From Pseudodesulfovibrio aespoeensis Aspo-2 (GTDB lineage Bacteria; Desulfobacterota; Desulfovibrionia; Desulfovibrionales; Desulfovibrionaceae): DNA of 64,000 nucleotides. The translations under genes and the position numbers were made by a program. Positions 15,625-26,695 of this stretch are shown here, one piece after another. Location: positions 558,001-622,000 of the forward strand of contig NC_014844.1 of NCBI RefSeq assembly GCF_000176915.2, written 5' to 3'. The notes beneath the pieces were generated by a model that was not told the origin of the DNA, did no database searches, and was given only the letters and a program-made list of their open reading frames with translations. Positions within the stretch are counted from its first letter, which is position 1, and every line of letters begins with the position of its first letter.

Positions 15625-16173
15625 CTAGAGAATCACGTCGATGAACTTCGCGTCCCTGTTGTCCAGGCCGCGCATGGCGTGGGGCGTCTCCGAGTCGAAG
15701 TAGACCGAGTCCCCGGCTTCGAGGATGAGCGGTTCGCCGGCCAGCCTGAGTTCGAGGCGGCCTTCGAGCATGTAAATGAATTCCTGGCCCCGGTGGCTGG
15801 TCTCGGTCATGGTTTCGCCGTCCTTGGGCGGCACGCTGATGAGAAAGGGCTCCATCTGCCGCCCGGCGAACTTGTAGCCCAGGCTCTTGTAGTCGTAGTC
15901 CTTGCGCCGGTCCACGGCGAAGCCCTCGCCCTTGCGCACCAGGGCGTGGGACTTGAGGTGCGGCTCGCGGCCCGAGATGAGGGTGGTCAGGTCCACTCGG
16001 CACAGGCGCGAGACATCGAGCAGGTAGCCCACCGGGATCTCGTTGGTGGCCGACTCGTAGCCGACCACGGTCTGCTCGCTCACGCCCAGCAGGTCGGCCA
16101 TTTCCTTGACGGTCCAGCCGATGCTCTCGCGCAGCCCAATCAGTCGTGGCGCTATTTCCTTGTATTGGTCCAT
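15625..16173 (-). CDS. XRE-family regulator with C-terminal cupin domain (first copy)
   Basis: The 182-residue protein has an HTH_3 domain (about residues 8-62, 'IGWTVKEMADLLGVSEQTVVGYE') and a double-stranded beta-helix cupin (about 105-182, 'RGQEFIYMLEGRLELRLAGEPLILEAGDSVYFDSETPHAMRG' region). The ATG at 16173 has GGAGG four bases upstream; a start four codons earlier is possible. It sits between two acyl-CoA ligase genes on the same strand, 95 bp before one and 64 bp after the other. The cupin probably senses the acid or CoA product handled by the adjacent ligase. It is similar in plan to the second copy at 17888-18448 but clearly diverged. Confidence 0.9.
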   Translation of the reverse strand: MDQYKEIAPRLIGLRESIGWTVKEMADLLGVSEQTVVGYESATNEIPVGYLLDVSRLCRVDLTTLISGREPHLKSHALVRKGEGFAVDRRKDYDYKSLGYKFAGRQMEPFLISVPPKDGETMTETSHRGQEFIYMLEGRLELRLAGEPLILEAGDSVYFDSETPHAMRGLDNRDAKFIDVIL

Positions 16174-16237
16174 GGTTCCTCCCATCGGCTGTTGAAAAAT
16201 GCCCGATTGCGGCCACGGGCGACGGTCAACGTCTCTC

Positions 16238-17878
16238 CTACGCGTCGGGCCACAGTTCGGCGGCCAGTTCGCGCAGCTTGTATTTCTGGATCTTGCCCGA
16301 CGCGGTCATGGGGTAGGCGGTCAGGAAGGTCACGTATTTTGGCGTCTTGTAGCGGGCGATATTGCCCCGGCAGTAGTCGATGACATCCTCGGGCTCCATG
16401 GTCGCGCCGTCCTTGAGGATGATGAAGGTGCCCACTTCCTCGCCGAATTTCTGGCTGGGCACGCCCGCCACCTGCACGTCGCGGATGCCGTCCATGGCGT
16501 AGAGGAATTCCTCGATCTCGCGCGGGTAGACGTTCTCGCCGCCCCGGATGATCATGTCCTTGAGCCTGCCGGTGATGGACAGGTAGCCGTCGTCGTCCAT
16601 GACGCCGAGGTCGCCGGAGTGGAGCCAGCCTCTGTCGTCGATGGCACCCTCGGTGGCCTTGGGGTTGTTGTAGTAGCCGACCATGACGCTGTAGCCCCTA
16701 CAGCAGATCTCGCCCTGGGTGCCGTTTGGCACGCGCCTGCCCGAGTCCGGGTCCACGATCTTGATCTCCACCTCGGGCATGGCCTGGCCCACGGTCTCGG
16801 TCATCTGGCGGATGGAGTCGCCGATCTTGGTCTGGCTCATGACCGGGCTTGATTCGGTCAGGCCGTAGCAGATGGTGATCTCCTTCATGTTCATCCTGTC
16901 CATGACCCGTTTCATGACCTCCACCGGGCAGGGCGATCCGGCCATGATGCCGGTGCGCAGGCTCGAATAGTCGAACCGCTCGAAGAGCGGGTGGTCGAGG
17001 ATGGCGATGTACATGGTGGGCACGCCGTACAGGGCGGTGCACTTTTCCTGATCCACGGCGGCCATGACGTCGAGGGGGACGTAGTCCTCCAGGATGACCA
17101 TGGTCACCCCGTGGTTGACGCAGGCGAGCACGCCGAGCACGCAGCCGAAGCAGTGGAAGAGGGGCACGGGCAGGCACAGCCGCTCACCGGGTTTGAAATC
17201 CTGGTTCTTGCCGATCCAGTAGCCGTTGTTGGCGATGTTGTAGTGGGTCAGCTGCACGCCCTTGGGAAAGCCGGTGGTGCCGGAGGTGTACTGCATGTTG
17301 ACCACGTCGTGGGGGTCGAGCTCCCCCTGGCGGGCGCGGTACTGGGCGTCGGTGACCATGGCGGCCATGGCCTGCAACTCGGGGATGGAGTACATGCCCC
17401 GGTGCTTCTCGTGGCCGAGGTAGAAGAGCCGCTTGAGCTTCGGATACTTGTTGGTGCGCAGTTGGCCACGTTCCTGGGTCTTCAGTTCCGGGATCAGCTC
17501 GTTGATCGTGGCCAGGTAGTCGTGGTCGCGGTAGTTGCCGATGATGAAGAGGTTCTCGGTCTCTGAGTTCTCAAGCAGGTACTTGAATTCGTGGGAGCGG
17601 TAGTGGGTGTTGACCGTGAGCAGGATGGCTCCGATCTTGGCCGTGGCGAACTGGAGCGCCACCCAGTAGGGGACGTTGTTGGCCCACAGGGCCACCTTTT
17701 CGCCCCTTTGCACGCCAAGGGCCATCAGCCCCTTGGCCAGGGTGTCCACCAGCGCGCCGAACTCGCGGTAGGTCAGGTGGAAATCGCGGTCCACGTAGAC
17801 CACGGCCTCGGTGTCCGGGTATTTGGCCACGGTCTCGTCCAGGAGCGCGCCCAGGGTGATTTCTCGGATTGCTGCCAT
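16238..17878 (-). CDS. AMP-forming fatty/aryl acyl-CoA ligase (second paralogue)
   Basis: This 546-residue ANL-family acyl-CoA synthetase has 'MQYTSGTTGFPKGVQLTHYN' (about residues 190-209), 'PLFHCFG', 'YGLTESSPV' (A5), 'LHSGDLGVMDDDGYLSITGRLKDMIIRGGENV' elements and the C-terminal 'PMTASGKIQKYKLRE' with the adenylation Lys. It is closer to the FadD-like medium/long-chain ligase branch than the paralogue at 13892-15529. It starts 9 bp after the XRE-cupin regulator at 17888-18448, so the pair is one transcription unit. Substrate is not identifiable from sequence. Confidence 0.93.
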   Translation of the reverse strand: MAAIREITLGALLDETVAKYPDTEAVVYVDRDFHLTYREFGALVDTLAKGLMALGVQRGEKVALWANNVPYWVALQFATAKIGAILLTVNTHYRSHEFKYLLENSETENLFIIGNYRDHDYLATINELIPELKTQERGQLRTNKYPKLKRLFYLGHEKHRGMYSIPELQAMAAMVTDAQYRARQGELDPHDVVNMQYTSGTTGFPKGVQLTHYNIANNGYWIGKNQDFKPGERLCLPVPLFHCFGCVLGVLACVNHGVTMVILEDYVPLDVMAAVDQEKCTALYGVPTMYIAILDHPLFERFDYSSLRTGIMAGSPCPVEVMKRVMDRMNMKEITICYGLTESSPVMSQTKIGDSIRQMTETVGQAMPEVEIKIVDPDSGRRVPNGTQGEICCRGYSVMVGYYNNPKATEGAIDDRGWLHSGDLGVMDDDGYLSITGRLKDMIIRGGENVYPREIEEFLYAMDGIRDVQVAGVPSQKFGEEVGTFIILKDGATMEPEDVIDYCRGNIARYKTPKYVTFLTAYPMTASGKIQKYKLRELAAELWPDA

Positions 17879-17887
17879 GGGTGCCGC

Positions 17888-18448
17888 CTATTCGGGGAAG
17901 TAGAGGACTGCGTATATTTCGGCCTTCTCGTCTCCGGCGCAGGCCACGTTGTGCGGGACCACGGAGTTGAAGTAGGCGGAATCGCCGGGCGAGAGAATGG
18001 ACTCCTCCTGGCCGTAGCGCAGGCGCATGCTGCCGGACTGGACCACGATGAACTCCTCGCCCTCGTGGGAGGAGAGGGTGTCGTCCAGGCCGGACTTGGG
18101 CAGCAGCTCGATGAAGAACGGCTCCATGTGGCGGTCGGTCTTGCCCCGGCCTAAGGAATGGAAAACCACGCCCGGCTCCTTGCCGTCGGGGTGCATGGTC
18201 AGCTCCTCCTCGCGGTCGGCCAGCCGGACCACGAGCGGATCGCTCGACACCTGATCGTCGAGAAAGGTGCCAAGACGCACGCCTAGAGCGCGGGCCAGCT
18301 TCACCAGCGGGCGCAGGGACGGGTACATGTCGGTCCCCTCCACCGCCTGGATGAACTCCTCTGTCAGGCCCGTGCGCTCGGCCAGATCCTCGATGCTCAG
18401 TTTCTGCCGCTCCCTGTAGGACCGTATCCTGGTGCCGATGCTGCTCAT
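17888..18448 (-). CDS. XRE-family regulator with C-terminal cupin domain (second copy)
   Basis: The 186-residue protein has an N-terminal HTH_3 (about residues 5-62, 'LSIEDLAERTGLTEEFIQAVEG') and a C-terminal cupin (about 110-184, with 'HEGEEFIVVQSGSMRLRYG' and 'PGDSAYFNSVVPH'). AAGGAG lies upstream of the ATG on the minus strand. It heads the four-gene run of two regulator-ligase cassettes and is divergent from the TPR gene, with about 250 bp of shared upstream DNA. Probable local regulator of the ligase genes. Confidence 0.9.
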   Translation of the reverse strand: MSSIGTRIRSYRERQKLSIEDLAERTGLTEEFIQAVEGTDMYPSLRPLVKLARALGVRLGTFLDDQVSSDPLVVRLADREEELTMHPDGKEPGVVFHSLGRGKTDRHMEPFFIELLPKSGLDDTLSSHEGEEFIVVQSGSMRLRYGQEESILSPGDSAYFNSVVPHNVACAGDEKAEIYAVLYFPE

Positions 18449-18627
18449 GAAAAGTGCTCCTTGCGTGCATGTCCCTGGCTTGTGGCCGTAATATCTTCAG
18501 AAATTCCCTGCGAACCGGGATGCCGATTTGCCGCCCATGCGTGTACCCGAAACAGCGGCAAATGTCACCTTCCCATGAACAACGGGGGCTTGCGGGCAAA
18601 ATGCCATGCTTGGGCAGAGCGGTTTGG

Positions 18628-18656
18628 TTGCCTTCATATGTCGGTCGGTGTAGAAT
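18628..18656 (+). promoter_or_regulatory. Putative sigma-70 promoter for the TPR-FetAB operon
   Basis: TTGCCT at 18628-18633 and TAGAAT at 18651-18656 are separated by exactly 17 bases, giving 4/6 and 5/6 matches to the -35 and -10 consensus. A start near 18663 would leave about 35 bases of leader before the TPR gene ATG. Confidence 0.5.
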
Positions 18657-18697
18657 ATGAACATGCCCACAGCCAGCCAAGAGCAGCGAGGACGCAG

Positions 18698-19525
18698 ATG
18701 ACCGAACAGGAACGAGTGACCGGGACCAAGGTGTCGCAGGACGCGTCCATGCCGGAGGTGGAGAGACCCGCCTCCGTGAACCGGCATCGGATATCGGGCG
18801 TGTTTTCGAGCCAGTCCGTGGTCAGGGTCGGCACTGGCACCACCTCGCGCAAGGTCATTCAGAAGGCGTACTGGTATGCCCAGGAAACGGATCCGGACGA
18901 GGACGGCAGCGTCATGGTCATGGTCCGGCCCCTGAATAAGAACAACGTTCCGTCCGGCCAGGCCGAGGCCGTGCCCAAGGCGGACTTCCTGGAGCGGTAC
19001 AGCCCGGAGCTGGAATATTACCAGAAGGAAGTCTTTCCAAGGATGAAGGAGCTTGACGCCACCCTCAAGCGCGCCGAGACCCAGCGCGAGCAGGGCGCGC
19101 TCTATTCGGCCCAGTTCGAGTACGAGGCCGCGCTGAACGTGGACGAGGAGAACGTGCGTGCCAACTTCGGCCTGGGGCTGACCTACATGGAGCGCGGGGA
19201 CACGGGCAAGGCGAGCGACATCTTCACGCGCGTGGTCGCCCTGGACGCGGCCTTTGCCCCGGAGCACAAGCATTTGTTCAACGAGTTCGGCATCAACTTG
19301 CGCAAGTCAAAGCTCCTGGATCAGGCCGTGGAATACTACGAGCGCGCCCTCAAGATCACCGACAACGACGAAAATCTCTACTACAACATTGCCCGCGCCT
19401 ATTTCGAGCGCGGCGACCGCCAGGAGTGTCTGGACACCCTGCACAGGGCGCTTGAGCTCAACCCCGGTTTCGAGGAGGCGCAGAAGTTCCTGACCTATCT
19501 CGAAAAAGAAGGGAACCGGGCGTGA
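18698..19525 (+). CDS. TPR-repeat protein
   Basis: This 275-residue cytoplasmic protein has no signal peptide. The first 80 residues are low-similarity and include a 'SGVFSSQSVVRVGTGTTSRKV' segment seen in deltaproteobacterial TPR proteins. Residues about 115-265 form four or five TPR units ('AQFEYEAALNVDEENVRANFGLGLTYMERGD', 'AVEYYERALKITDNDENLYYNIARAYFERGD' regions). The ATG at 18698 lies 42 bp after the -10 element; the frame runs upstream without support. It overlaps the next gene as GTGA, so it is cotranslated with the FetA-like ATPase. It may be a scaffold for that transporter or an independent protein. Confidence 0.8.
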   Translation: MTEQERVTGTKVSQDASMPEVERPASVNRHRISGVFSSQSVVRVGTGTTSRKVIQKAYWYAQETDPDEDGSVMVMVRPLNKNNVPSGQAEAVPKADFLERYSPELEYYQKEVFPRMKELDATLKRAETQREQGALYSAQFEYEAALNVDEENVRANFGLGLTYMERGDTGKASDIFTRVVALDAAFAPEHKHLFNEFGINLRKSKLLDQAVEYYERALKITDNDENLYYNIARAYFERGDRQECLDTLHRALELNPGFEEAQKFLTYLEKEGNRA

Positions 19526-20175
19526 CCCTGGCCCTTGACCGGGTGGGGTTCGCCTATCCGGGCCGCGATGCGCTCTTTGAGAACGCCTCGCTGACCATCG
19601 CGGACGGTTCGTTCGTGCTGGTGCGCGGGGCTTCGGGTGCGGGCAAATCCACCCTGCTGCGGCTGCTGTGCCGTCTGGAAGAGGCGCAGGCAGGGCGCAT
19701 CCTGCTCGATGGCGTGCCCATCGACGCCATGGACCCCGCCGACCTGCGCCGGAGCGTGGCCTATGTTCAGCAGATGCCGATACTCCTGCCCGGCACGGTG
19801 CGCGACAACCTGCTGCTCCCGTTTTCCTTCAAGGCCAACAATGCGCTGATCCCGCCAACCGACGAGGCGCTGGCCGCCATGCTCGGCGGGTTCTTGCTCG
19901 ACGGGGTGACGCCGGAGAGCCGGGCCGACACCCTGTCCGTGGGGCAGGCCCAGCGCGTGTGCCTCATCCGCAGCCTGCTGCTCGGCCCCGGAGCCGTGCT
20001 CATGGACGAGCCCACGGCCTCGCTCGACGCGGACAGCGCTGGCGTGGTGCTGGCCAAGGCTGCGGAACTCAGCCGCCAGGGCATGACCGTGATCATGGTC
20101 TCCCACTCGCCGGACACCCCGGCCGGGATCACCCATGTGGTCCGGGTGACGGGCCGCGCCCTGGAGTACGCATGA
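19522..20175 (+). CDS. fetA: FetA/YbbL-like ABC transporter ATPase
   Basis: The 217-residue ATPase has Walker A 'GASGAGKST' (about residues 35-43), a Q-loop region 'VQQMPILLPGTVRDNLLLPF', Walker B 'AVLMDEPTASLD' and H-loop 'SHS'. The signature is 'LSVGQ' rather than LSGGQ; this non-glycine variant is also seen in other YbbL/FetA-type proteins. The start is GTG at 19522, overlapping the TGA of the TPR gene. It overlaps the permease gene by ATGA. E. coli FetAB exports iron and protects against peroxide stress, so an iron-export role is plausible but inferred from family only. Confidence 0.85.
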   Translation: MTLALDRVGFAYPGRDALFENASLTIADGSFVLVRGASGAGKSTLLRLLCRLEEAQAGRILLDGVPIDAMDPADLRRSVAYVQQMPILLPGTVRDNLLLPFSFKANNALIPPTDEALAAMLGGFLLDGVTPESRADTLSVGQAQRVCLIRSLLLGPGAVLMDEPTASLDADSAGVVLAKAAELSRQGMTVIMVSHSPDTPAGITHVVRVTGRALEYA

Positions 20176-20954
20176 CGCCGTCCATCATCGAGATCGGCCC
20201 GTGGCAACTTGTCTTATGTCTGGGGTTCGTGCTCCTGGCCGGGGGCGTGTCCCTGTACCATCGGCTGGGCCTGGAGCGCGACCTGCTGGTGGGCACGGTG
20301 CGCACCTTTGCCCAGCTCTTTCTCATGGGCTATGTGCTCACCTTTGTCTTCGAGGTGCGGCTCGCCTGGGTGGTGCTGCTCCTGTTCACGGTCATGGTGG
20401 CCGCCGCGGTCCACATCATACGGGGACGGGTCAAGGAGCGCAGCGTGCCCTTTGTCATCCCCACCTTCGTCTCCATGCTCCTGACCTACGCCCTGGTCTC
20501 CTGGGTGGTCACCGGAGTCATCGTGGGGGCCAGCCCGTGGTGGGCGCCGCAATATTTCATCCCCCTGGCGGGCATGATCGTGGGCAACTCCATGACCGCC
20601 ATCTCCCTGTCGCTGGAGCGACTCTTTGCCGATCTCAAGGCGCGCCGCGCCGAGGTGGAGATGTGTCTGGCCCTGGGCGCGAGCCCGGTAGAGGCGTCGC
20701 GCGACATCCTGCGCGGGGCGATCCGGGCGGCCATGACCCCGTCCATCAACTCGCTCATGGCCGTGGGGCTGGTTTCCCTGCCCGGCATGATGACGGGCCA
20801 GATCCTTTCCGGCACCGACCCGCTCATCGCCATTCGCTACCAGATCGTGGTCATGCTCATGCTCGTGGCTTCCACCGCCCTGGGGGCCATCCTGGTCACC
20901 GGGCTGGTGCGCAGGCGATGCTTCACCAGGGCGCACAGTCTGGCTCTGCGCTGA
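20172..20954 (+). CDS. fetB: FetB/YbbM-like ABC transporter permease (UPF0014)
   Basis: This 260-residue membrane protein with about seven helices contains the UPF0014 signatures 'RTFAQLFLMGYVL' (about residues 44-56), 'PLAGMIVGNSMTAISLSLERL' and 'LVSLPGMMTGQILSG'. The ATG at 20172 overlaps the stop of the ATPase gene; the open frame upstream is a shadow. It is the partner of the FetA-like ATPase and the last gene of the TPR-fetAB operon. Confidence 0.9.
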   Translation: MTPSIIEIGPWQLVLCLGFVLLAGGVSLYHRLGLERDLLVGTVRTFAQLFLMGYVLTFVFEVRLAWVVLLLFTVMVAAAVHIIRGRVKERSVPFVIPTFVSMLLTYALVSWVVTGVIVGASPWWAPQYFIPLAGMIVGNSMTAISLSLERLFADLKARRAEVEMCLALGASPVEASRDILRGAIRAAMTPSINSLMAVGLVSLPGMMTGQILSGTDPLIAIRYQIVVMLMLVASTALGAILVTGLVRRRCFTRAHSLALR

Positions 20955-20988
20955 TTCGCCCCGGACAATCCCAGCCTTGAAAAACATG

Positions 20989-21018
20989 AAGGCCGTCCTC
21001 CCTGCGGAAGTCGGCCTT
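20989..21018. terminator. Hairpin between convergent fetB and sigma-54 regulator genes
   Basis: AAGGCCG (20989-20995) pairs with CGGCCTT (21012-21018), with an inner TCC/GGA stem. It lies between two convergent genes and can serve either strand. There is no strong T-run, so termination is only likely, not certain. Confidence 0.4.
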
Positions 21019-21042
21019 GCTCGTCGATGACGCGGGGGGATG

Positions 21043-22494
21043 CTACACGTCGATGCCCTGCAACTTGTATTCGTTGAGCTTGTTGCGCAGGGTGCGCACC
21101 GAGATGCCCAGCAGCTCGGCGGCGCGGGTGCGGTTGCCCGTGGTTTCCTCCAGGCTCTTGAGGATGAGGCGTTTCTCCATCTCGTGCAGGGGCATGACCG
21201 AGAGGGCCTCGTCCATGGAGGCTGGCGGCGCGGCCTCGCTGGCGGCCTTCTGGTCCGCGCTCACCCCGGCCAGATCGTCGGGCGTCCACTGCTCGTCGCC
21301 CATGAGGAAGTGGCGGGTCTGGATCGGTCCGGTTCCGGCCAGGAGCACGGCGCGCTCCATGAGGTTCTGCAACTCGCGCACGTTGCCGGGCCAGTCGTAG
21401 TCCATGAGCCATTGCTTGGCACTCTCGGTGAAGGCGAGTTGGCCCAGGCCGTAGGTGGCGCAGAATTTGTTGACGAAGAATTCGGCCAGCAGGGTGACAT
21501 CGTCGCCCCGCTCCGTGAGGGAGGGCAGCTTGAGCGGGATGACGTTGAGGCGGTAGAAGAGATCCTGGCGGAACTTGCCCTCGCGGACCACGTTCTCGAT
21601 GTCCCGGTTGGTGGTGGCCAGCACGCGCACGTCCACGCTGACCGTCTCCACGCCGCCCACCCGGTCAAACTCGGACTCCTGAAGCACGCGCAGCAGCTTG
21701 GCCTGGAGGCCGAGGTCCATCTCGGTGATTTCGTCGAGCAGCATGGTGCCGCCGTGGGCCAGCTCGAATTTGCCGAGCTTGCGGCTGATGGCCCCGGTGA
21801 AGGCGCCCTTTTCGTGGCCGAAGAGTTCCGACTCCAGCAGATGCTCGGGCAGGGCCGCGCAGTTGATAGCCACAAAGGGCTTGTCCGTCCGGTCCGAGTT
21901 GTGGTGCAGGTAGCGGGCAAACATCTCCTTGCCGGTGCCGGACTCGCCGGAGATGAGCACCGTGGCCCTGGAGCGGGCCACCTGTCTGGCCAGGGCGAGC
22001 ACGCGCAGGACCGCGTCGTGGCGGCCAATGATGTGAAATCTGCCGGGTGCGGAGGATGCCCCGGAGGCCTGGGACGCTGCCGGGGCGCGGTGCCCCTGGG
22101 GCGTTGCGCTGCGGGGCGCGTCGGGGTTCGGCCTGTCGGCGGGTTCGGGCGGGAGCACCAGCCTGATCTTGTCCCAGACCAGCGGCTCCACCCAGTAGTC
22201 GCGTGCGCCGTTGCCCAGGAACCGGGTCGCCTCCTCGGCATTGCCGTTGGCTGTGAAGATGACCACCGGCGGGAACCCGTCGATCTTCTGCGCCTGTTCG
22301 AGCAGGGCCATGGCGTCAAACCCCTGCAGGGTGGGGCGGCAGAAGATGAGGCAGGGGTGCGATTTCCTGATGAAGCCGAGCGCCCCGTTCAGGTTGTCAG
22401 CCAGTCCGGCCTGCAACCCGGCCTCCTTGAGGGTGGGGAAGACAGCGGCAACGGACTGCGGTTCCGCGATGAAAAGCACGGTTCTGGCTGACAT
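21043..22494 (-). CDS. Sigma-54-dependent activator with degenerate receiver domain
   Basis: The 483-residue NtrC-type protein has a receiver-like domain (residues 1-115), a low-complexity linker (115-150), an AAA+ domain (152-390) with Walker A GESGTGKE (183-190), GAFTGA (230-235) and Walker B MLLDE (251-255), and a C-terminal Fis HTH (about 440-480). The receiver lacks the phosphorylation site: the aspartate position is Arg53, the conserved lysine position is Glu103, and only one of the N-terminal acidic residues remains (Glu11). Thr81 is kept. It is therefore expected to be controlled by something other than phosphotransfer. The start is the ATG at 22494 rather than 16 codons upstream. No partner kinase is adjacent. 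Confidence 0.93.
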   Translation of the reverse strand: MSARTVLFIAEPQSVAAVFPTLKEAGLQAGLADNLNGALGFIRKSHPCLIFCRPTLQGFDAMALLEQAQKIDGFPPVVIFTANGNAEEATRFLGNGARDYWVEPLVWDKIRLVLPPEPADRPNPDAPRSATPQGHRAPAASQASGASSAPGRFHIIGRHDAVLRVLALARQVARSRATVLISGESGTGKEMFARYLHHNSDRTDKPFVAINCAALPEHLLESELFGHEKGAFTGAISRKLGKFELAHGGTMLLDEITEMDLGLQAKLLRVLQESEFDRVGGVETVSVDVRVLATTNRDIENVVREGKFRQDLFYRLNVIPLKLPSLTERGDDVTLLAEFFVNKFCATYGLGQLAFTESAKQWLMDYDWPGNVRELQNLMERAVLLAGTGPIQTRHFLMGDEQWTPDDLAGVSADQKAASEAAPPASMDEALSVMPLHEMEKRLILKSLEETTGNRTRAAELLGISVRTLRNKLNEYKLQGIDV

Positions 22495-22708
22495 GATCCT
22501 GTCTATTAACGGTAAGTTGATTTGTTTACAAGAGGTTCGCATGGCCGTGCGGCATCTTGCCCGCTTGAAACCCTGTCAAGCGTCTTCTGTATGCCTTTTC
22601 CGCCTGTTTTCATCCCTCTGGCGCCCATTCTCATCCCGGGCCAAAAGTAGGGGATATGGTTTTGGGAAACAACCAATATGGCTTCAAACAGTGAAAGGAG
22701 AAAGACGC

Positions 22709-23281
22709 ATGGCGAAGAGAAACGTGCAACATATCGGCGATGATCAACTGGTGTATGGATTGCCCAAGCATATGGTTGGAAGCCCCTCGCAAAAGAACGC
22801 AAAGAGAGAAAACAGTCCTGGTTCGAGAGATTCACCCGACAAGCCGGACACACAAGTATTCTGGACTGTTCACCCCAAGGACAAAGCCTGCGACGCTTGC
22901 AAGGCCATGGAAGGCATCAAGTTCGCGGAAGAACCGGAACGACCGCATCCGAATTGTAAGTGCGAGATCAGGCGGCATGAGCATACTCCCGGAAAGAGGC
23001 GTCTCGGCGGCTTCATTAAAGGGTATGATGGCAATGCCGTGGAGCAGTTCTTCGGGCTAGGGCTTGTCAGGGTAACAATCAGGCACGTAACGGGAGCGTT
23101 GGGATCAGGCGTTCATGTCTATTCAAATCTGGATGGAGTAAGACAGGGGCATACGCTCGGAAAGGAGGTCGTCTTTACCTTTGGCGCGTTGACGGATACA
23201 CCTATTCTCTGGAACATCCATATAGTTCAAAAGGGTGCAGACAACACGCTGGTAAAATACGAGATCGAGTATGAACAATAA
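22709..23281 (+). CDS. Small protein with MuF-like CxxC...HPxCxC zinc motif
   Basis: The 190-residue protein has AAAGGAG eight bases upstream of the ATG at 22709; the frame upstream is a shadow of the sigma-54 gene. Residues about 49-88 read 'DKACDACKAMEG' then 'RPHPNCKCEI'. The order Cys-X2-Cys, then His-Pro-X-Cys-X-Cys is the conserved end of phage Mu F-type minor head proteins, which also forms the N-terminal module of MuF polymorphic toxins. The last 90 residues are unlike anything I recognise. No signal peptide. Base composition is lower in G+C than the neighbours, suggesting transfer. It overlaps by 11 bp a gene for a secreted protein, an arrangement typical of effector-immunity pairs. 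Function is unproven. Confidence 0.7.
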   Translation: MAKRNVQHIGDDQLVYGLPKHMVGSPSQKNAKRENSPGSRDSPDKPDTQVFWTVHPKDKACDACKAMEGIKFAEEPERPHPNCKCEIRRHEHTPGKRRLGGFIKGYDGNAVEQFFGLGLVRVTIRHVTGALGSGVHVYSNLDGVRQGHTLGKEVVFTFGALTDTPILWNIHIVQKGADNTLVKYEIEYEQ

Positions 23282-23702
23282 ACAACTCCTTCAATGGGTT
23301 TTGATCCTGGTACTGTTAGCTTTCTCAACAGGGCGGGCTCGAGCCGGAGAGCTCGCTCCTTTTGCCATTTCGTGCGAGGATGTGAAGCGCGTGATCGTTG
23401 AACTTGTCGATGAGTTTGGGAAATCTGAACGTTTAGTCGTTGGATGCCAGGTCGAGTTGACTTCAGCAGCCGGGAACAGGCTGGATACGCATTGCGCCAA
23501 GTGGTTTGGCGAAATGTTTCCTGTCACTGCCGGTGGTCGTCAAATTGTCATGTACGACAGCACCACTCGATCGATTCCGCCTAAGTTGTTCTTCATGGAA
23601 GAGACTTGGGAAGACATCAAGGCAAAGCTCATGGCAATATGCCCGGACAAGATGCCTGAGATTCCCCAACGTGTGTTGGATCATCGACCGGCAGAACAAT
23701 GA
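23271..23702 (+). CDS. Small secreted protein, possible immunity partner
   Basis: The 143-residue protein has a clear signal peptide (residues 1-26: 'MNNKQ' charged start, hydrophobic core, 'ARA' cleavage). The mature part has four cysteines and no recognised domain. It overlaps the MuF-motif gene by 11 bp, so the two are translationally coupled, and it is followed by an intrinsic terminator, making the pair a closed two-gene unit. If the upstream protein is a periplasm-acting effector, this would be the immunity protein; equally it could be an unrelated periplasmic protein. Confidence 0.7.
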   Translation: MNNKQLLQWVLILVLLAFSTGRARAGELAPFAISCEDVKRVIVELVDEFGKSERLVVGCQVELTSAAGNRLDTHCAKWFGEMFPVTAGGRQIVMYDSTTRSIPPKLFFMEETWEDIKAKLMAICPDKMPEIPQRVLDHRPAEQ

Positions 23703-23731
23703 AAGAGCCGCTTCTTGTGAGAGCGGCTCTT
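23703..23731 (+). terminator. Intrinsic terminator after the two-gene MuF-like unit
   Basis: AAGAGCCGCT (23703-23712) pairs with AGCGGCTCTT (23722-23731) over a nine-base loop, followed by a pyrimidine-rich CTTCCCTGTCTC. It begins one base after the stop codon of the secreted-protein gene. Confidence 0.75.
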
Positions 23732-23962
23732 CTTCCCTGTCTCAATTGGGTGCCGTGTCCAATTTTCATATTCGCCGGAATGTCCGTGTTTGCCGTCAAA
23801 AAGGGTCTTTGTTGTTGAAATGCCCCGGTGTCGGTGGTAACAATGAAAAGGCTGGAATCCGACAGCAAGGAGCGGCATGGACAGCGGACAGGGCTGGGCG
23901 AAACAGAACCGGACCGGGCGGGCGGGCGCACTGCCGGGGCGACCTGCGAGCGGGAGCCGCGA

Positions 23963-26611
<2,649 letters not shown>

Positions 26612-26695
26612 TCCGTCCCGTTCGCATCCTCACTCCTTCTTGCCCTGCCCCGGCCCATCTGCTACCACTCGATTGCCCATGCAAGCGAGAAAACC

